From contig NC_081828.1 in NCBI RefSeq assembly GCF_030867095.1, positions 217,093,978-217,157,977 of the forward strand: 64,000 nucleotides of DNA. The letters run 5' to 3'. The position numbers and the translations under genes are program-made. The stretch's first letter is position 1; each line of letters begins with the position of its first letter. The notes beneath the pieces are model-generated. The model saw nothing but the letters and a program-made list of their open reading frames with translations, searched no databases and had not been told where the DNA came from. Shown here piece by piece: positions 1 through 11,013 of this stretch. Origin of the DNA: Alligator mississippiensis. Lineage: Eukaryota > Chordata > Crocodylia > Alligatoridae.

Positions 1-461
1 GAGGTTTGGGGGCAGCCTCATACTGCCGAACCCAAGTCACCCAGACCACTGCGGGAATCAGGGCAGGTCTCAGGGCAGAGGATGTTAGTCCAGCAATGCC
101 TTAGAGCAGACCTTGGCATAGCGCGAGTTTATCCCGATGGTGCTTGCCCCCTCGAATGGGACAGCAATGTTTCCCTTGCCCAGGCTTGGCTAATGTGGAG
201 GATAACCCTCCTCCAGGCAGGACCCGGGATGCGCACTGCCCCTGGAAGAAGGGGGTGCTGAAGTCTCCCCCTCCCCACCCTGGGCCCTGGGACCGGGAGC
301 GTCTCTGAGCAGGACGCAGCCTCCCGTTGGGGAAAGAGTCCGGCCAAAGTGCTGCTGTGCGTGCACCCGTCGGTGCGCAGACACGGCCAGGCTGCACCGT
401 GCAGACGGGAGCCAGGGCCCCGGTCCTGCCCCAGCATGCAGCCGCGTGCGGGGGCACTCAC

Positions 462-659
462 CCATTGGGGCTGGGGCTCAGCCTCCAGCAGGCGGTAGGC
501 CTGGGGCAGGCCCGACTCCTGGTTGTAGGTGTTGACGGCCGCGGCCAGAGCCTCCTGGTAGCTGCTCAGGGCTGGAGCTGGGGGTGCGGGCAGGGCCACG
601 GCCACGGCCACGGCCACGGCCGCCCCCAGCACCAGCAGCGCTCACCAGCAGGGCTGCAT
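462..659 (-). pseudogene. Cathelicidin copy 1, exon 1 only (subfamily I), with early stop
   Basis: On the minus strand this matches exon 1 of copies 2, 5 and 6: the start ATG at 657-659, an Ala/Val signal peptide, an Ala/Pro linker and the cathelin start SSYQEALAAAVNTYNQESG, ending in EPQPQW before the donor GTGAGT (456-461). Codon 6 is TGA (642-644) where the sister genes have Arg or Thr, and no other in-frame Met follows in the exon. The signal peptide therefore cannot be made from the normal start, so this copy looks broken unless the base is a sequencing error. The exon is 66 codons against 70 in its sisters because the repetitive Ala/Pro stretch is shorter. Positions 1-230 are intron 1 and match intron 1 of copy 6. 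Exons 2-4 would lie beyond the left edge of the window. Confidence 0.85.
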
Positions 660-710
660 GCTGTGGGCGCTCTTCGGCTGCCAGGGTGCTGTGCTGCGCC
701 CGGGCAGCCC

Positions 711-718
711 CTTTTATC
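711..718 (-). promoter_or_regulatory. TATA box of cathelicidin copy 1
   Basis: The minus strand reads GATAAAAG, followed by a GC-rich stretch and the ATG about 55 bp downstream. The same core promoter layout is present in copies 2, 5 and 6, so it is subfamily-wide. It survives here although the reading frame is interrupted. Confidence 0.7.
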
Positions 719-719
719 C

Positions 720-3095
720 CCAGGCAGTGCCCGGGGGTGCAGGCGGTGGTCCTCCCCCCGCTGTTGGCTCCTGTGCTTCCTGCTGCGGGAGCTGCCCCAG
801 AGCCGGGCGGTTGGGGACGAACGTTTTGGAGAGGAGTTGCTGAAACTCTTGGTCCCAGTTGCAAAACAGCCCCTGGTCGGGGGCTCGGGGCCCCGTGGGA
901 TGGAAACGACAGGTTGGCATCGAGCCCAGTCCCCTGCACTGAACGGTTGCAGGTCGGCCTGTTCCTCTGCATGGGGAGCTGCCCCTAACATCCGGATAAG
1001 GAGGACTGTCCCTGCCAGCTCTGCATCCACAGCCCCCTGGGACACGTGCTGTGGATGCAGTGTGGAGACACCAGACCCGGGTGCAGGTGGTGCCAGGACG
1101 TGCTCAGGGGAGGTCTCAGGGCTTGGACAGGGCAGGGCAATGCAGGCACGATTGTCCTGTCGGGGCTGTTTTCTACTGCCCCATGCCCCAGGTGCTCTCG
1201 GCAATGGGGCTCTCACCCCATCCCTGGAGATGCTGCCTCAACGCCAGAGACACCTTGCTGTCAAAAACACACCTGCTTATTCACCTGAGATTTGAATCAA
1301 ACCCACGCTTTCCCTTTCCTCGTCCCCTCCCATGACACTGGGTAAGAGCCGAGCTAGAGAGGACCGGTAGCCGCGGGGCCAGGCACCGTGCCTCGACTGC
1401 CTTCCTCCCACTTATGAGCCTGAGCTGCCAGGCAGGGCTAGATACCCTCGGTGCCGGTCTCACGGAGCCGAAAACAGCCGTGAGTCCCCTTAGGCATGAG
1501 GACAACTTGAAAACAGGCAAATAAAAGGGATCCCTGGGAAAGGGTGTAGAAACACCACCCGTTGCAATGGGAACTGCAGAGGATCTAGAGCCAGTCGGGG
1601 TGAATTGTTATTGCAGCCATGGTGGGACAGGGCAGATGTGAGCATAAAGGGTTTCTCGGACACATCTTTTTTGGCCCAGCCGCCGTCTGCGCCGTAGGAA
1701 TCTGGCTGCTAATGCTTGACAGGCTCAAAGCACTGGGTGCCCATGGGAGATGCATCCCTGGGAGGAGATGGGGCTTTCCTGTGGCAGCAGACAAAGGTGT
1801 GAAGGATGCAGGGGCTGGAAGCAGAAGCCAGGCAAGTCCATACTAGACACAAAGCACGTTTGCAGTGCTGAGCTTAATCAACTAGTGCCACGAGCCCCCG
1901 CTCAGCACCAGGGGCGGTTTCTGCATCAGGATCGGAGCAACTCCTAAAAGCAGAGCTCTGGGACCAGCCCGACTCCTCGGGGGCAGGCCTCTCACCAGCC
2001 CAAAGCCTTGGTTAAGGCCAAAGATGTGCATTAGATGAAAGTGCATTAGGAGTTCTCCTTTGTGCACCTCCAAGTGTCAGTGCCAGATGTGCAAGTGGCA
2101 CGTGTGAGCCCTAAGGGTGCGGATCAGTGCCCATGAAGGGACAGCCAGCAACACCAGCAAGTGCCCATGGGACTTGTGCAATGGGCCAAGGACCGAACGA
2201 GAGGGTGGACGCAGTGTGTGCTGGGCCCTGGCCGGAGAGTGGACTCCCCCAGCATTTCGCTGCCTCCGCCTGCACCGCGTGGGGTCTCTGAGGGATGCCC
2301 ACGTCCAGGCTCCCAACCCCAGGAGCTGTGGGTGCAGAGAGCCCTTGCCAGGAGCCAGGATTGCTCAGGGCTGAGCACAGCCCTGGTGTCTGCGATTCCT
2401 CCGTGCCCAGGCAGAGAGGGAGCCCAGCGCCGCTGTGTCCCGGGGGTTCCCGGGAGGAGGGAATTGGGGTCTCGGAGGGCCTTGCATGGAGGGGAGCTGT
2501 GTGTGACTCCAGGGGGGCCACAGCCACTCGCCCATGGAAGTGCCTCAGCCTCCCCGACAGCCAGGCGCACTGGGGACACTCGTCCCTTCAGGGCAGCTTT
2601 GGGAACCTGCCTCCACCGGTGTACGAGGGCAATTCTCCCCTCCCTCCCCGCGGAGAAGAGTCCTGCGCCCCAGGGCAGGCGTTGTCTCCAGGGACGAGGG
2701 ATTTGGATGCCGCGGGGTGGATTCAGGGCTCCCGAGAGTGTCGCAGAGTCCAGCAAAGTGGGGCTGGACGGGACATGAGGAGGTCACATCTAGTCCAACC
2801 CCTGCCTGAAGCAGCATCACCGCTGTCCAGACCCTCCCAGACACACCCAGCGTCCAGCCTCTGAGTCAAACGCCCCTCAGCCCAACAGGACGTTGCACCC
2901 ACACCTGCCGCAGGGAATGTGGGGGGACCGCGGCCGCCCACCCCTCCTAGCGGGGTCTCACGAGCTGGAGCACAGAGCCTGACTCCCAGGCAGGGTCTTT
3001 CGCCAGCAGACAGCCAAGCCGAGCTGTCCGTGCCCCTAACGTGCCCCCGTCCCACGGAAGAAGAGAATGGCACTCGTGGGTTTGCAGAGCCACCA
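720..3095. other. Intergenic spacer between copies 1 and 2
   Basis: The first 200 bases or so match the upstream flanks of copies 2, 5 and 6 (about 720-900). Homology then fades. I see no convincing exon in 900-2740. The open frames here are GC-driven and do not repeat in the other spacers. A CR1 tail lies at 2745-2880, and the 3' flank of copy 2 fills the end. Confidence 0.5.
2745..2880 (-). repeat. CR1 LINE 3' tail
   Basis: The plus strand shows the antisense CR1 tail: GGGGCTGGACGGGACATGAG, then a vestige of TCTAGTCCAACCCCTGCCTG. This pattern recurs many times in the window. It is a 5'-truncated, decayed insertion. Confidence 0.75.
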
Positions 3096-3101
3096 TTTAT
3101 T
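3096..3101 (-). terminator. Poly(A) signal of cathelicidin copy 2
   Basis: The minus strand reads AATAAA, 177 bp after the copy 2 stop codon. This site and the 3' UTR before it are unrelated to the shared 3' ends of copies 3, 5, 6 and 7, so copy 2 has a different last-exon lineage. Confidence 0.75.
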
Positions 3102-3277
3102 GCAAGGAGGACCCTGCGTGGGCCCAGGGAGCAGCAGCGAAGGCGCGAGGAGAGGCAGGAGCTCAGCAGCTCTCGGGGTGGGCCGGGGCCACGTTTCCGA
3201 GGCTGCTTCCAAGCGTGGGACGGCGGGCGGCGTGGCTGGGTCTTGCGGGGCAGCCGCTTGCCGCCTGCTCTTCCTGC

Positions 3278-5681
3278 CTAGCCCAGAAAACTCAAGACGT
3301 AGGAGGCCCCCAGAGCTGTATTTCGTCCTATTTTCCTCCAGTTCACCCTTTTGACGAGCTGAGGCTGGAGACGGGGAGAAGCCAAAGGGTAAGCAAGCCC
3401 ATGCAGCCCCTCACTGAAGGACGTCCCACCCAGGGAAGTGCCTTCTCCCTCCCTGCCCTGTCCTTGTTCCCCTGGATGCCCGTGCAAGGGGCTTGCTGGA
3501 GGCGGTCCTGCCCCGCACACCTGCAGGCTCAGCAGACAGGCAGGCAGAGAGGGGGAGCGTTGCACGGGGTTTACACCCTAGTCCTGGGGTCCATCCAGCA
3601 CCGTGAACGGCAGGCCAGGATCTCCCAGGGGGAACCGCACAACCCTGCCCAGCCGAGCCCTACTCACCCCCTGACCCGCGTCCTCGCAGTTGGCCGTGAC
3701 GATGGGGGGCTTCTTCTCCGCGGAGTAGATCCCGGTGCAGTCTTTGACCAGCTGCAGAGGGGAGATGAAACACCTCCGCTGTCAGCCTCCGGGACCCCCG
3801 TACCCAGCCTCCCCCCACACACCTGCCTCCCACGGGGCGCACGTCACAGCCCCAGCGGGACACAGGCCCTGCCTCCCGAGCGGGCTCCCACCAGCGCTGT
3901 ACCGGGCGCTGGCACCCGATGGGCACGTCGCTGCCGCCCCGTCGGTGGGTACCGCAGGGCAGGGTGTGCTCCATGCGCACAGCACAGGCAGGGCTGGTGT
4001 GCGGAGAGGGCTGCGTGTGCAAGTCTAGACATAGGGACGGAGCGGGAGCAAGGTCCAGGCTGCGTTGAAAGCAGGAGGCTCGCGGTGTCGATCGTACCCA
4101 GAGAGCTGCCATCGTGGCGTGTTGTGTCCAGGACTGGTCGGGTACAGGAGCTCTGGTGCCCGATATCTGCCCTGACCTGCCGTTGTGTCCCGTGGCGCTG
4201 CAGTGTCCCCGCACTGTGTAATGGGGTGGGGAGAGCCCCCGCTGTCTCTCTCCCCCAGCCGGCGTCCCTAAGCTCCCTGGGGACGGCCCCGCACCCTTCC
4301 TGCCTGGCTGCACCCCCGGTGCCCTGATCTGTGGGGCCTCAGCCACGGACAGCAAGGTGCCACGTCCCCCTGCCCCTGGTGCCATGTACACTCTGTGCCC
4401 GCGGGCAGGGCTCTGGCTGGAGCAATGCACCCGGTTGCACTGGGATCGGAGACACTGAGTGTGCATATTCCCTCTTGCTCGCACACACACACGTCTCCTA
4501 CCGGGTCTGCTCCTCAGTGTGGGGCCCTTCTCTCCGTCGTCCTTGGTACAAGGCCTACACCCGTACACCCTCCCGGTCACCTCCCTGCGTGGCCGTGTGC
4601 TGTACGGGATGCACGAGTCAGTGCCAACGTCCCCGTGCAGCCGCAGACTCTTACCCCCTTGTCCTTGAACGGACACTGGCCGATGTCGCGTTTCTCCGAC
4701 AGCAGGCACTCCGTCTCCTTGATGGAAAACTTCAGCGGCTGCACAGGCTGGGAGGCCAGGTCCTGGGGGGGATTCAAGGAAAACACCATTTAAATGGTCC
4801 CAGCTGTTAGGAGAGCAGCAGACGGTCAACCGGGAGGTATTCCTGACTGTCTCACAAGACAAGGATGAGGGCTCACAGCATGGAAGTAGCACAGAGCCAG
4901 CTTAAAACTCAGAAAAGGATTTTTTCTTCACATCGAGCATCATTAAAAGTGTGGGGCTCGCTGCCACCAGATGTGGGGGCAGCTGAGAGGTGAGCCAGCT
5001 TCGCAAAGGGCCTGGACACGTGCCTGGAGGAAAGGGGCATCAGGAGCTGTTGGGCAGGGAGCGAGGGGCACGGCCTCCAAATCAGGACTTCCTAGACCTT
5101 AAACGCTGGAGGCTGCAAGGGAGAGAGGAACAGGGGAAAACCCTGCTCAGCCCCGGGTCGCTCTCCCTGGCAGCGTCCGCACGCGGGTGCTGTAAGATGC
5201 TCCTCCAGGCAGGACCCCAGGATGCGCACTGCCCCTGGAAGAAGGGGGTGCCGAGGTCTCCCCCTCCCCACACCGGGCCCTGGGACCGGGAGCGTCTCTG
5301 AGCAGGACGCAGCCTCCCCGCAGGCAAAGAGTCCGGCCAAAGTGCTGCCGCGTGTGCACCCGTTGGTGCGCAGACACGGCCAGGCTGCACCGCGCAGACG
5401 GGACCCGGGGCGCAGCAGGGAGCCAGGGCCCCGGTCCTGCCCAGCATCCAGCCGTGTGCGGGGGCACTCACCCATTGGGGCTGGGGCTCAGCCTCCAGCA
5501 GGCGGTAGGCCTGGGGCAGGCCCGACTCCTGGTTGTAGGTGTTGACGGCCACGGCCAGAGCCTCCTGGTAGCTGTTCGGGGCTGGGGCTGGGGCTGGGGC
5601 TGCGGCCGGGGGCGCGGGCAGGGCCACGGCCACGGCCACGGCCGCCCCCAGCACCAGCAGCGCTCTCCGGCAGGGCTGCAT
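3278..5681 (-). CDS. CATH: Cathelicidin copy 2 (subfamily I), amphipathic Gly-ended peptide
   Basis: Four exons encode a precursor of 160 residues: 5472-5681 (70 aa), 4655-4762 (36), 3668-3751 (28) and 3278-3358 (26 plus stop). All junctions are GT-AG in phase 0. Exon 1 starts MQPCRRALLVLG and carries an Ala/Val signal peptide and an Ala/Pro linker before the cathelin start NSYQEALAVAVNTYNQ. Exons 2 and 3 carry the four cathelin cysteines (TEC, GQC, KDC, ANC). Exon 4 reads LV then KRVNWRKIGRNTALGASY and ends VLSFLG. Cleavage after Val, as elastase does for known cathelicidins, would release a cationic peptide of 24 residues. The final Gly could serve for C-terminal amidation. The peptide should act by membrane disruption (inferred from the family). 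Exon 4 and the 3' UTR differ from those of all other copies here. Introns 1 and 2 are nearly identical to those of copy 5. Confidence 0.93.
4845..5100 (+). repeat. CR1-like LINE 3' segment in intron 1 of copy 2
   Basis: The sequence has the typical LINE C-terminal coding region and tail, with TTAAAACTCAGAAAAGGATT followed by GCTCGCTGCCACCAGATGTG. It lies antisense to the gene. The same insertion, with the same ends, sits in intron 1 of copy 5 (about 23175-23425), so it predates the duplication of these introns. Confidence 0.6.
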
Positions 5682-5732
5682 GCTGCGGGTGCTCTTCGGC
5701 TGCCAGGGTGCTGCGCTGTGCCCGGGCAGCCC

Positions 5733-5740
5733 CTTTTATC
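5733..5740 (-). promoter_or_regulatory. TATA box of cathelicidin copy 2
   Basis: The minus strand reads GATAAAAG about 55 bp upstream of the start codon, inside a block (5682-6050) that is strongly conserved upstream of copies 5 and 6. The conserved block is the likely promoter. Confidence 0.75.
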
Positions 5741-6660
5741 CCCAGGCAGTGCCCGGGGGCACAGGCGGTGGTCCTCCCCCAGCCGTTGGCTCCTGTGCTT
5801 CCTGCTGCGGGAGCTGCCCCAGAGCTGGGCGGTTGGGGACGATCGTTTTGGAGAGGAGTTGCTGAAACTCTTGGTCCCAGTTGCAAAACAGCCCCTGGTC
5901 GGGGGCTTGGGGCCCCGTGGCTTGGGACAGACGTTGGCCCGATCCTCTGCCAGATGCAAGCCGGGACCGCGAGTTGTACCACAGCGTGGTGGTGGTGAAA
6001 CACCATCCCTGGCCCCGGTCACTCCAGAGCGGGTTAACCAGCAGTGACCCACGTTAGACAGGGTTTAATCACTGGGTCCAGAAAAGTTATCTCTAATTCA
6101 TGCAAGACCTGCCTGCTGACATGCCTGGAGGATTACAGCAGATGTCCAGCAGCTCTTGCACCCGTGGGAGGTCCCAGGACGTTGGGAGAAAGCTCAGCCT
6201 GTGCTAGGGGGAAGAGGGATGTAATGATCGTCCTGACGGGCAGAGCAGGATCCTGGCCCAAAGGTCCTGGCGGCTCCGGACGTGAGAGGAGGGTAGCAAT
6301 AACGACCAATGACAAGGGGGTCTCTCTGGACACAGAGGTTTTCAAACTCACACGAGATCCTTTTGGAGAAGGTGACAAGGCTGGTGGGTAAGGAGAACGC
6401 AGACACTTGGGCAGATCTCGACCAGGTGTTTGATCTGATACTTTGGGGCGGTCTCACGAAGGCACTGGCATGATACAGATTAAATGTGAACGGGTGATGG
6501 GGGAGACCCTGGCCGAAGGGTTGGTCTCCACATGTCACGTGCATTTTTCCTGAGCAGACGAGTTGCTGGAGGGGTCCCAGAGAGACGTGGAAGCTGGTGA
6601 ACCAGGGGAAGGACGGGAGCTGCCAGAGGCAATGCACGTGGAAAAGCTCTGGACACAGAA

Positions 6661-7203
6661 GGAGACACGCTGTGCATGCAGACTGGGCACACAGACCAGG
6701 CACACAGCTCCAGACATAGGCAGTGACACGCTGGGCACGCAGACTGGGCACACAGACTGGGCACACAGGCGGAGACACGCTGGGCACACAGACCGGGCAC
6801 ACAGACTGAGCACACAGACAGAGACACACTGGGCACACAGACCAGGCACACAGACTGAGCACACAGACAGAGACACACTGGGCACGCAGACTGGGCACAC
6901 AGACTGGGCACACAGGCGGAGACATGCTGGGCACACAGACTGGGCACACATACTGAACACACAGACAGAGACACGCTGAGCACACAGACTGGGCACACAG
7001 ACAGAGACACACTGGGCACTCAGACTGGGCACACAGACTGAGCACACAGACAGACACACGCTGGGCACACAGACCGGGCACACAGACTGAGCACACAGAC
7101 AGAGACACAGTGGGCACTCAGACTGGGCACACAGACTGAGCACACAGACAGACACACGCTGGGCACACAGACCAGGGACGCAGACCGGGCACACAGATGG
7201 AGT
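6661..7203 (+). repeat. Minisatellite upstream of copy 2
   Basis: The tract is a tandem array of about 540 bp built from units such as GGGCACACAGACTG and GGAGACACGCTG. It lies 1.0-1.5 kb upstream of the copy 2 start. Read on the minus strand it gives long artificial Cys/Val/Pro open frames, which are not genes. A related array of about 390 bp sits at the same place upstream of copy 6 (28753-29143). A short one of about 90 bp lies upstream of copy 5. Confidence 0.9.
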
Positions 7204-7837
7204 TAGGCTCTCCGGGACACTGGCCTGGGAGGCAGGGCCAGGCATAACAGCCTTGAACCTGGGCTGTCCCTCGCAGGGGGTGTCCCCAGCACCGAGCTGC
7301 CGTGGACTGTGCCCCCCTCCCCGGTGCCGACCGTTGCTTGTGCCCTGGGCCCACGAAACCTCTCCTTGCACGTCTCCTTCACACTCATGTGTTTCTGCTC
7401 AGCATTTCCGTTTGGTGAACCCACGTTGTCCAAAGGAAAAGCCTTTTCATTCCCAGCTCCCTCTGCTCATCAGACATGGTTTCCCAACACGGGCAAACGG
7501 GCACAACGTGGTTCTGCCCCAGGCAACGGCTCAGACTGGTACGGCCCCCGGGAGGGGGAGGACGGGGGTTACTGGTTTGGAGACGAGGAGGCCGAGAGGG
7601 GATTCACTCGCAGGCTCCAAACACCTGCAGGGAAGCTCCCAGGATGCTGGTGACAGAGCATCGCCTGCAGTCACGGGGACGGGAGGAGGAGGAATAACAG
7701 ACGGCAGCACGGGAAATGCAGGACGGATTTCGGGTGCCCTCTCCAGCGCAAGGGTGTCCAGCAGTGGAGCACGTTCCCCGGGGGCCCGCGGGACTGGTGT
7801 CCCTGGACGGTAGACAGAGACGTGGCTGGGGGGCTTG

Positions 7838-7905
7838 GACGGGGCTGACGCTGCCTGGAGCAGGGCTGGACTAGACGCGGCCTCGGGAGATCCCTTCCAG
7901 CCCAG
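7838..7905 (+). repeat. CR1 LINE 3' tail
   Basis: This short sense tail contains GGGCTGGACTAGACGCGGCC and GATCCCTTCCAGCCCAGCCC. Its mirror copy is at about 28050-28125, carried along in the inverted duplication. Confidence 0.7.
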
Positions 7906-9245
7906 CCCTTGCCGCAGTCGCGATGGGAGGAGGGAAGGAAGGAAGCCTGAACACGCATTGCCCTGGCACTGTCTCTCTCCTTACGCTGACCATTGCCTAG
8001 ACGCCTTCTTGCCCAGGCGGGGAAGAGGCGGCTGCCCTGGCACGCACTCTTTCTTAAGCCCCTTCGCTGCCCACCCGGGCGGGCAGTTCAGCTCAGCTAC
8101 GGGCTTGGGGTGCAGATGGGAGGACTGGGCTCTGTCCCCAACACGTCCATGTCCCCGTGCGGGGCCTGGACACCTATTTCTGTGCCATCCCGGGGCAGGG
8201 AGCAAGGGGCTGCGTCCCACCCTGCCCTTGGGAAGGAGCCCGAGTGCCAGAAACGCTCGTGACCCACGGGCTTGACCTTGTCATTCAGGGGATGCTCGAG
8301 TCTGGCAGTGTCCAGTGCACGTCCTGGGCGCTTGGACACGGCGTGCACTGCTACGTGCACACGAGGCACTTTGCAGTTTGATCCTCTGACGATGCGCCGA
8401 TGGCCCTGTACGGAAATTTTAAAAAATCTTTGCTCCATCCAAAGAGTCAGGTCGTTGCTTTGTCTCCCTTTGGGGTGGTGGGGTCCCTGGAAATGGGTCT
8501 GGCCAAGAGGGCAGGCCCGGGGCCGACTGGGGGACCGTCCATACTTGTTTGCGGGAGAGAAGGGATACACCGGGGGGGCGGGAGGGTTCGGGGTGTGCTG
8601 CGGGAGATGGCCTGCTCAGCAACGACAGCAGTGCCCTGAAGAGAAAAGCCGCTGAGCTTCCTTAAAAATTGGGTTTTTACTTTCCCCGTGTGTGCCCTGG
8701 GTTGCAGAAGTGCTGCGACTTCGGAGCATCCGAGTGGGGAAGTGGTGGGGGTTGCATGTCTCCGGGTTTGATTTCCTGCGCTGTATGAGAAAGGATCAAA
8801 TGGGAGGGTTTGCAGGGGTGGGGAGGGGTGGCTACCAGCAATGGGGGGCGGGGAGGGGCAGAGCGGCACCCCGATAGAGCTGGGCTGTTCTCATTACAAC
8901 CGGTGTTATCGTGGGGTGTTATCATCCTGCTGTCATTCAGGGATAGCACTCCAGTGTCGTGATGCTAACGAGGCAGGTAATCACCACTCCTATGCACTCA
9001 GGGGAGAAGTGCTAGCGAGAAGGACCATGATCCACCTTGGACAAACCAGTTGAAACCCCGGCCCCCCAAAGTGACCGTTGTAAAATTGCTGCCGTGCCCC
9101 CAAATTGACCAAGCCGCTCCATTTCTCGGGGAAGCACCTGAAAATGCTTCACTGATCGGCAGAAAGGTTGTGGCAGGGACAGCACGCCCCATGGACCCCG
9201 GGGTCCAAGCCCCCACATCCCGATGCCTGGATGTGGGGTTTATGC

Positions 9246-10254
9246 TGGCTGCTGTGCAGAGGAGAGGATTTTTGGTACTGCAACCAAAAGCTAACCTGTC
9301 TCACCCCAGGTCCCCAAAGTTGACAAAGCTCAGACATTTCTAGGGGAGACGACCTGAATATGCATTGGTGAGCAGGAGAAAACTGGGGCAGGGGAAGGAG
9401 GCTAACCCAAAGGCTCCCGAAAAAACTAACCCAACACAAATTACTTTGCAGAACTGCCCCTGCTGTGCTTAGGAGACGGTCGGGAGGGTACAGGCGTTAC
9501 GAGGGGCCCTCTAGCGTCTTGTACTAGTAAGAGCACATTAACCAAGGATGAGTGTTAAACGTGTGATGTGCAAAATAGTAACAGGCATCCTCGTGGTACA
9601 CTGCAAGAGTGAAAGACACCCAGAGATTATCTTCAGGTAGGAAAAGCCAACGCTGTGTACAAGCGCCCCGTGAGCGGTGCGTGAACGCCCTGCAGGGGCT
9701 GTGCCAGGCGCCACTGGATCAATGGCCCAGCTGCCGGGACTCGTGCAGAGGATTGCTTTTATCTCACGGTCACTGCAGCAGCACCAGAGCCCTGATGCCG
9801 GCGTCCAGGGCCAACGTGATCCAGGCTGGCGGGTAACAGGCCAACCCCAGGGACAAGGGCTGAGCTGGAGACAGCAGAGGACACGTCTCCTGGGCAATAG
9901 CCATGAAGAGATGCATCGTCCATGGATGCAGCAGTCAATGTGCACAGGTGTCCTGCCTGGGCTGGTTGCTGGAGGCCTCAGACACGACGGGAAAGGATCA
10001 CCTGGGTCCCTGAGTCCCATCACCGGTGTCACGGGGCACATGTGAAGTGCAAAGAAGTCCCCACTCTGCACCCAAAGCCCCTGTCCTGCCCCGTGGGGAC
10101 AGGGACCTTCAGTACAATCAAGCCCAGAGATGTCCAGCACTGCAGGGTTGCAAAGGGACAGACCGAGAACCCAGCACAAGGTCTCTCATATGATGGCAAG
10201 CAAAAGCCTCGGCGCTCATGCAGGACAAGCAGCCCTGCGTGGTGCTTCTCATGC
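9246..10254. other. Spacer between the inverted-duplication edge and copy 3
   Basis: At 9290-9440 there is a diverged second copy of the unit at 9045-9200 (shared words around CCCCAAAGT and a GGGGA-rich stretch), so the spacer grew by local duplication. Positions 9690-9850 belong to a repeat family also found at 13800-14320, 26350-26700, 39560-39930 and 41320-41460. Positions 9900-10254 match, in reverse, the downstream flank of copy 6 (32818-33180). I see no gene here. Confidence 0.55.
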
Positions 10255-10260
10255 TTTATT
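10255..10260 (-). terminator. Poly(A) signal of cathelicidin copy 3
   Basis: The minus strand reads AATAAAGCATGAGAAGCACC starting here. The same signal and flank end copies 5, 6 and 7. It lies about 750 bp after the stop codon, so the 3' UTR is long and shared across subfamilies. Confidence 0.85.
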
Positions 10261-11013
10261 CAGGCAGGGGCGACTTTGCCCGGCGGGCTGCAGATACAAG
10301 GGCACAACACTTGTGCTTGGGGGAGCTCACGGCTGGCCACACACGGGTGAGGGCAGGGTTCACACGCGTACACCCATGCAGCGGCACGGCAGCAGGTTGC
10401 AATGGCTGGTGCAGGGGGAAGTGGAGGCAGCCACAAGCGCAGGGAGAACGGGCCCTCACCAGCCCCCAGCAAGTCCCGTCCAGGCTGGGACGGGGCTGGG
10501 GAAGGGACTAAACACTCGGGGAGGCGTGACACCCATGACACTGGCACCTCCACCCCAGCGGGCACTGCGGCTTCCTCTGCACAGTGCCACGCACCACCTC
10601 TTCCCCATCCGTGCCCGGGCACGGCACCCTGTGCTCGCTTGCTGTTGGCCAGGGGCCACGGGGGCCAATTTCCCTCTAAGCTACTGCATCCACCAGCCCT
10701 TGGCCGAGCTCCCCCGAACCACCCGGCACTGTGCCAAGCCCTGGGGTAGGAACGGGCGCAGCCAGGTGCCAGGAAGCAGAGGAGGTGGGAAACAAGGCTG
10801 TTTGCTGCTTGTCCCTCTTCTGCTTTCCGGGAGAAGAGGTGGTGTTGGCCACTGGTGGAGACAGGATGTGACCCCAGCCCAACGTGGTCCACGGGGCCAC
10901 TTCGACATCCTTGTGGCAGCGGGGTCGTCTACAAGCCACGAAGCAGCAGGGAGGAGCAGGCGGCAGCCAAGTGCGAGTGGCAGAAGCTGGTGGGGGATGC
11001 CCGGCCTCTCCCC

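Larger units (their letters stand above)
5205..9245 (-). repeat. Left arm of a 4 kb inverted duplication
   Basis: This segment is the near-exact reverse complement of 26709-30655. The coordinates of matching points sum to 35954 from 7118 to 9245 and to about 35857 in exon 1. The shift comes from length change in the minisatellite. Anonymous spacer sequence matches as well as the exon does; a translated stretch of 140 codons at 8447-8869 differs from its partner by one residue. This indicates a young duplication or recent gene conversion. The arm covers exon 1, the promoter and 3.5 kb of upstream DNA of copy 2. Its partner does the same for copy 6. Homology ends abruptly at 9245/26709. Confidence 0.85.

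Noticed and set aside
327-1295. Open frame of 322 codons on the plus strand over copy 1
   Set aside because: It is antisense to exon 1 and the promoter of the cathelicidin copy. The equivalent frames in the other copies are not conserved in extent.
3660-4892. Long open frame of 410 codons, present almost unchanged at 23378-24610
   Set aside because: It runs antisense-free through intron 2 and reads exons 2 and 3 of copies 2 and 5 in the wrong frame. It is kept only because the two copies are recent duplicates of GC-rich DNA.
6194-7371. Cys/Val/Pro-rich open frames of up to 307 codons (and the mirror at 28583-29599)
   Set aside because: They are translations of the minisatellite. All frames give similar low-complexity repeats, and array length differs between copies.
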